The translations under genes and the position numbers were made by a program. Shown here in pieces: positions 5,974-8,647 of a stretch of DNA of 8,647 bases. Source of the stretch: Acidobacteriota bacterium (GTDB lineage Bacteria; Acidobacteriota; Vicinamibacteria; Vicinamibacterales; 2-12-FULL-66-21); the NCBI GenBank assembly GCA_013694635.1, contig JACDCA010000183.1:1-8647 (forward strand), given 5' to 3'. Positions within the stretch are counted from its first letter, which is position 1, and each line of letters begins with the position of its first letter. A model generated the notes under the pieces. It saw only the letters and a program-made list of their open reading frames with translations, did no database searches and was not told the DNA's origin.

Positions 5974-6020
5974 AGCCCTCGAGGGCTAAACGCCCTCCGA
6001 CGGGCAGCCCTAAAGGGCTG
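5974..6020. repeat. palindromic REP-like cluster across the deoB stop, upstream of dgt
   Basis: Three GC-rich inverted repeats fill this stretch. CAGCCC-TAAA-GGGCTG is at 6005-6020 (6-bp stem). GAGGGC at 5981-5986 pairs with GCCCTC at 5992-5997 (6-bp stem, 5-nt loop). AGCCCTCGAGGGCT at 5974-5987 is a perfect 14-bp palindrome. The last two share bases 5981-5987, so they cannot form together. The deoB stop TAG (6010-6012) and its last codons lie in the first palindrome. No U-tract follows in either direction, so I do not call a terminator. It looks like a REP-type interspersed element, but only this copy is in the window. Confidence 0.7.
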
Positions 6021-7197
6021 GACTACGCACAATTTCCGCAAGAAAGCTCGCCCCATTCGGTAGCGGGCCTACACCCAGGATTTCCGCGATCGTCTGGCCC
6101 AGATCCGCGAACGTCTCACGCATCCCTATGTCGACATGGCGCCCGATGGAACCACCAGTGATCATCACCGGCACGTACTCACGCGAGTGATCGGTGCTTG
6201 GCGTGGTGGGATCATTGCCATGGTCGGCGGTCACGAATAACACGTCGCCCGCACGCAACCGCGGCAGGAGCGCTGCCAGCCGCGCGTCGAAGCGCTCCAG
6301 GTTCGCCGCATAACCCGCGACATCGTTTCTGTGGCCGTAGTGGGTATCGAAATCCACGAGGTTGGCGACGATCAATCCCGACGAGGTAGTGTCCATGGCC
6401 TGCTCGATCGCGTCCACACCCTGATCGTCATTGGCCGTATGAATCGGGTCGGTAACGCCGCGTCCGGCGAATAAATCGTCGATCTTTCCGATGGCCACGA
6501 CAGGCTGACCGGACTCCTTGACCAGATCCAGCAGCGTTGGAGCGAACGGCGTCAGTGAGAAGTCGCGGCGGTTCGCCGTCCTTCGCCATGCGCCCGACGC
6601 ACCCACGAACGGCCGCGCAATGACGCGCCCGATGCCCGCCCCCTTTCCCGCAATGTCGTAGGCAATGGCGCACCAGTCGTAGAGCGTCTCAATGGGGACG
6701 ACTTCTTCGTGCGCCGCGATCTGAAACACGCTGTCGGCGGACGTGTAGACGATGGGCTTCCCGGTGCGGACGTGTTCGTCACCGAGCTCGTCGATGATCG
6801 CGGTGCCGGAGGCCACCTTGTTGGCGAGCGAGCCGCGCCCGATGCGACGCTCGAACTCCTCGACCATCTCCTGGGGAAATCCCTGGGGGAACGTCGGGAA
6901 CGGACGATCGAGCACGAGCCCCGCGATCTCCCAATGGCCGGTCACCGAGTCCTTGCCTGGAGACCGCTCGGCCATCCGTCCGAACGCTCCCGCAGCGTCG
7001 CTGCCAGGGGGACCGAGGTCGACGACGCGATCGAGGCCGAGACCTCGCAGCGTCGGAAGCTTGAGTGGAATCTGTCTGTGGATGTTGCCGAGCGTATTAC
7101 TGCCTTCGTCGCCGTACACGTCAGCGTCGGGCAGTTCGCCGATGCCGGCGCTGTCCATGACGATGAGGATGACGCGATCGAGAAGAGTGGCGCTCAA
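6010..7197 (-). CDS. deoB: phosphopentomutase
   Basis: DeoB interconverts (deoxy)ribose 1-phosphate and 5-phosphate in nucleoside salvage and uses two Mn ions. The 395-residue product is full length for the alkaline-phosphatase-superfamily enzyme. Visible residues are Asp15 in VMDSAGIGELPDA, the phosphorylated Thr86 in KDSVTGHWE, Asp284 and His289 in DFDTHYGHRND, Asp325-His326 in TADHGNDP and His337 in STDHSRE. The start is TTG at 7197, overlapping the miaA stop as TTGA. It gives a start immediately before the first core strand (RVILIVMDSAG), so translation is probably coupled to miaA. The C-terminal residues SPAL and the stop lie in a palindromic repeat. Next downstream is dgt, also a nucleotide-metabolism gene. 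Confidence 0.96.
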   Translation of the reverse strand: MSATLLDRVILIVMDSAGIGELPDADVYGDEGSNTLGNIHRQIPLKLPTLRGLGLDRVVDLGPPGSDAAGAFGRMAERSPGKDSVTGHWEIAGLVLDRPFPTFPQGFPQEMVEEFERRIGRGSLANKVASGTAIIDELGDEHVRTGKPIVYTSADSVFQIAAHEEVVPIETLYDWCAIAYDIAGKGAGIGRVIARPFVGASGAWRRTANRRDFSLTPFAPTLLDLVKESGQPVVAIGKIDDLFAGRGVTDPIHTANDDQGVDAIEQAMDTTSSGLIVANLVDFDTHYGHRNDVAGYAANLERFDARLAALLPRLRAGDVLFVTADHGNDPTTPSTDHSREYVPVMITGGSIGRHVDIGMRETFADLGQTIAEILGVGPLPNGASFLAEIVRSPAL

Positions 7198-8192
7198 CGG
7201 ACTGAGTCTGCCTCGCCGTCGCGCGCAGCGCGAAGGCGGGCCGTGATACTGCGAGCGACCGCCTCCCGCGTCTCATCGCGCTCGCCTGCGGCGTGAATCC
7301 ACTGTAGGTTAGGTTCTTTCCTGAACCAAATCAACTGACGCCGCGAGTACTTGCGGTTCTCGCGGACGATCAGTTCGCGCGTCGAGGCCTCGTCCCGCAC
7401 GCCGTTGAGATGCTCGACCGCCTGCCGGTAGACGAGACCGGTGAAGGGATGCGCGGTGGGCGGAACACCGGCAGCCAGCAGGCTGCGGATCTCGTCCAGC
7501 AGCCCCTGGCGGAATTGCGCGTCCACTCGTCGCGCGACCCGTTCGGCTGTGTCTTCGGCAGGAATCTGCAGTCCAAACACGGCGACGTCGTACTCGGGGA
7601 GCGGCGCCTGGGTGTCGGCGAAATGATCGGTCAGCGGGCGCCCCGTGAGGTAGTACACCTCCAGCGCGCGCACGAGTCGCTTCAGATCCCGCGATTGAAT
7701 CCGTTGCGCGGAAGGGGGATCTATGCGCGACAGGAGCCCATGCAGACGCTCGGTCCCACGCTGCGACGCGATCCGCTCGAGGCGCGCGCGTAGAGGGGTG
7801 TCACGGCCAGGTCCGGGAAAGAACCCGCGCGTGAGGGCGCGATAGTAGAGACCGGTGCCTCCCACGAGAATCGGAAGCCGCCCGCGCGACGTTACCTCGC
7901 GTACGACGGCGGCGGCCTCACGGGCATATCGCGCAGCGGAGTACTCCTCGGTCGGATCCGCCACGTCCACCATCAGGTGCGGGACGCCGTGCTGCTCGGC
8001 ATCTGGCACCTTGTCGGTGCCGATGTCGAAACCGCGATAGACCGCCGTCGAGTCGCAACTGACAATCTCGCCGTCGAAGCGCTTTGCCAGCGCGATGCCG
8101 AGTGAGCTTTTTCCCGTCGCCGTAGGACCGACGATGGCGACCAGCAGCGGAGGAGCTGAATCCTGTCGAAGTGAAGTGTGCCCGTTGCTCAC
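7194..8192 (-). CDS. miaA: tRNA dimethylallyltransferase
   Basis: MiaA adds an isopentenyl group to the N6 of A37 in tRNAs reading UNN codons, which improves decoding. The 332-residue product has the P-loop GPTATGKS at 22-29, Asp47-Ser48 in CDSTAVYRGFDIGTDK, GGTGLYYRAL at 111-120, RLVRALEVYYLTGRPLT around 172-188 and the C-terminal RKYSRRQLIWFRK at 280-292. The start is taken as GTG at 8192, overlapping the stop of the preceding small ORF as GTGA; it gives about 15 residues before LLVAIVGPTATGKS. The frame stays open to 8381, but the extra residues overlap two better-supported genes. No Shine-Dalgarno is visible, fitting translational coupling. Confidence 0.95.
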   Translation of the reverse strand: MSNGHTSLRQDSAPPLLVAIVGPTATGKSSLGIALAKRFDGEIVSCDSTAVYRGFDIGTDKVPDAEQHGVPHLMVDVADPTEEYSAARYAREAAAVVREVTSRGRLPILVGGTGLYYRALTRGFFPGPGRDTPLRARLERIASQRGTERLHGLLSRIDPPSAQRIQSRDLKRLVRALEVYYLTGRPLTDHFADTQAPLPEYDVAVFGLQIPAEDTAERVARRVDAQFRQGLLDEIRSLLAAGVPPTAHPFTGLVYRQAVEHLNGVRDEASTRELIVRENRKYSRRQLIWFRKEPNLQWIHAAGERDETREAVARSITARLRAARDGEADSVR

Positions 8193-8284
8193 AGCGCGCG
8201 AACGAGGGCGAGGCCCGCGAGCGCCGCAAGAAGGATCAGCAGCCCTGCCTGTTGCGCGCGGTTCGGCGGCGCCGGCGCCTTCAT
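8189..8284 (-). CDS. 31-residue single-span membrane protein, unknown function
   Basis: I do not recognise this ORF. It encodes 31 residues: a short proline-rich and basic N-terminus (MKAPAPPNRAQQ) followed by a hydrophobic run at about 13-28 (AGLLILLAALAGLALV) and a short RAL tail. This looks like one membrane helix at the C-terminal end. Its ATG overlaps the TonB-like stop as ATGA and its TGA overlaps the miaA GTG as GTGA, so it bridges the two genes exactly with no slack. That placement is the main support for it being real. No separate ribosome site is seen. The alternative is that it is a fortuitous open frame in a 91-bp spacer between the flanking genes. Confidence 0.55.
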   Translation of the reverse strand: MKAPAPPNRAQQAGLLILLAALAGLALVRAL

Positions 8285-8647
8285 CGCGGGGGCGTTTCGT
8301 TGAAGTAGAAGGTGACGGTGAAGAAGGCCCTGCTGTCCGGATATTCCGGGGGCAGCGCGACCGTGGGGTTCGACGCCGCAAGCGCGTTGTGCGCGGAGTT
8401 CGTGAAGGCGTCCACAGACGAGGGCTTGAGCACCTGCAGGTCGGTAATGCGTCCGTCCTTGTGGACGTAGAACGTCACCACCACATGCCCCTTCATCGTC
8501 ATTGCCGCATACGGAATGAACCAGTTGCGGCGGATCTGCGCGATAAAGCGTCGAAGCCACGGGCCGAATTCAACCCCCTTCGAGTCGAACTGGATCGACG
8601 GGAAGTTCTCGTCCGGCGCGCCACCCTGCGGATTGTGGAACGTCTCC
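8281..8647 (-). CDS. TonB family protein, C-terminal part (5' end outside the window)
   Basis: The last 121 residues of a larger protein are visible; the frame is open to the window edge. The fragment contains FGPWLRRFIAQIRRNWFIPYAA, then GHVVVTFYVHKDGRITDLQVLKPSS and ALPPEYPDSRAFFTVTFYF. This is the pattern of the TonB C-terminal domain: an R/N-W-x-P helix, a beta strand with a DG turn, then a final strand. TonB-type proteins pass inner-membrane energy to outer-membrane receptors, but many proteins with this domain have other partners, so I assign no specific transporter. The ATG at 8502 is internal because the domain continues upstream. The TGA overlaps the next ORF as ATGA. Confidence 0.85.
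   Translation of the reverse strand, partial: ETFHNPQGGAPDENFPSIQFDSKGVEFGPWLRRFIAQIRRNWFIPYAAMTMKGHVVVTFYVHKDGRITDLQVLKPSSVDAFTNSAHNALAASNPTVALPPEYPDSRAFFTVTFYFNETPPR

Noticed and set aside
5234..5989. Plus-strand open frame of 251 codons opposite dgt
   Set aside because: It is the antisense shadow of a full-length conserved HD-domain gene.
8193..8381. N-terminal extension of MiaA to 8381
   Set aside because: It overlaps the TonB-like gene and the small ORF and is low-complexity. The GTG at 8192 sits on the upstream stop and gives a near-normal MiaA N-terminus.
8285..8560. Upstream extension of the small membrane ORF to a 123-codon frame
   Set aside because: The added portion is antisense-like junk in another frame of the conserved TonB C-terminal domain; only the last 31 codons have independent support.

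Overview
The window is 8.6 kb of GC-rich bacterial chromosome. Every gene I can support lies on the minus strand, so the DNA is transcribed from base 8647 towards base 1. Gene content is housekeeping: fatty-acid and phospholipid synthesis, ribosomal protein L32, nucleotide salvage and tRNA modification. The GC-biased codons, the form of the TonB-family fragment at the right edge and the short AGCT heptad repeats between genes make me think of Acidobacteriota (perhaps Vicinamibacteria). This is recollection and inference, not a search result. I see no transposase, phage, defence or CRISPR gene.

In transcription order, the first block (8647-7194, then deoB) is the 3' end of a TonB-family gene, a 31-codon ORF for a tiny single-span membrane protein, miaA and deoB. 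Successive genes overlap by four bases (ATGA, GTGA, TTGA), which suggests translational coupling. After deoB, a 56-bp gap made largely of GC-rich palindromes leads into a dGTP triphosphohydrolase-like gene (dgt). A perfect TATAAT box in the gap after dgt (4842-4847) probably starts the next block.

The second block (4802 to beyond base 1) is the classic yceD-rpmF-plsX-fabD-fabG-acpP-fabF lipid cluster, with fabF running off the left edge. FabD loads malonyl groups onto the AcpP carrier, FabF condenses, FabG reduces, and PlsX takes finished acyl chains towards phospholipid. fabH, which in many bacteria lies between plsX and fabD, is absent, and plsX and fabD overlap by four bases. All visible catalytic residues are intact.

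The unusual content is between the genes. AGCT-based heptad arrays sit at rpmF/plsX (as a 25-bp-arm inverted repeat) and across the fabD stop codon. A different palindromic element sits across the deoB stop codon. acpP ends in an A-AAA-AAG heptamer followed six bases later by an 8-bp GC hairpin, the layout of known -1 frameshift sites. I found no clearly new multi-gene system. The repeats, the 31-residue ORF and the acpP tail are the items worth a second look.
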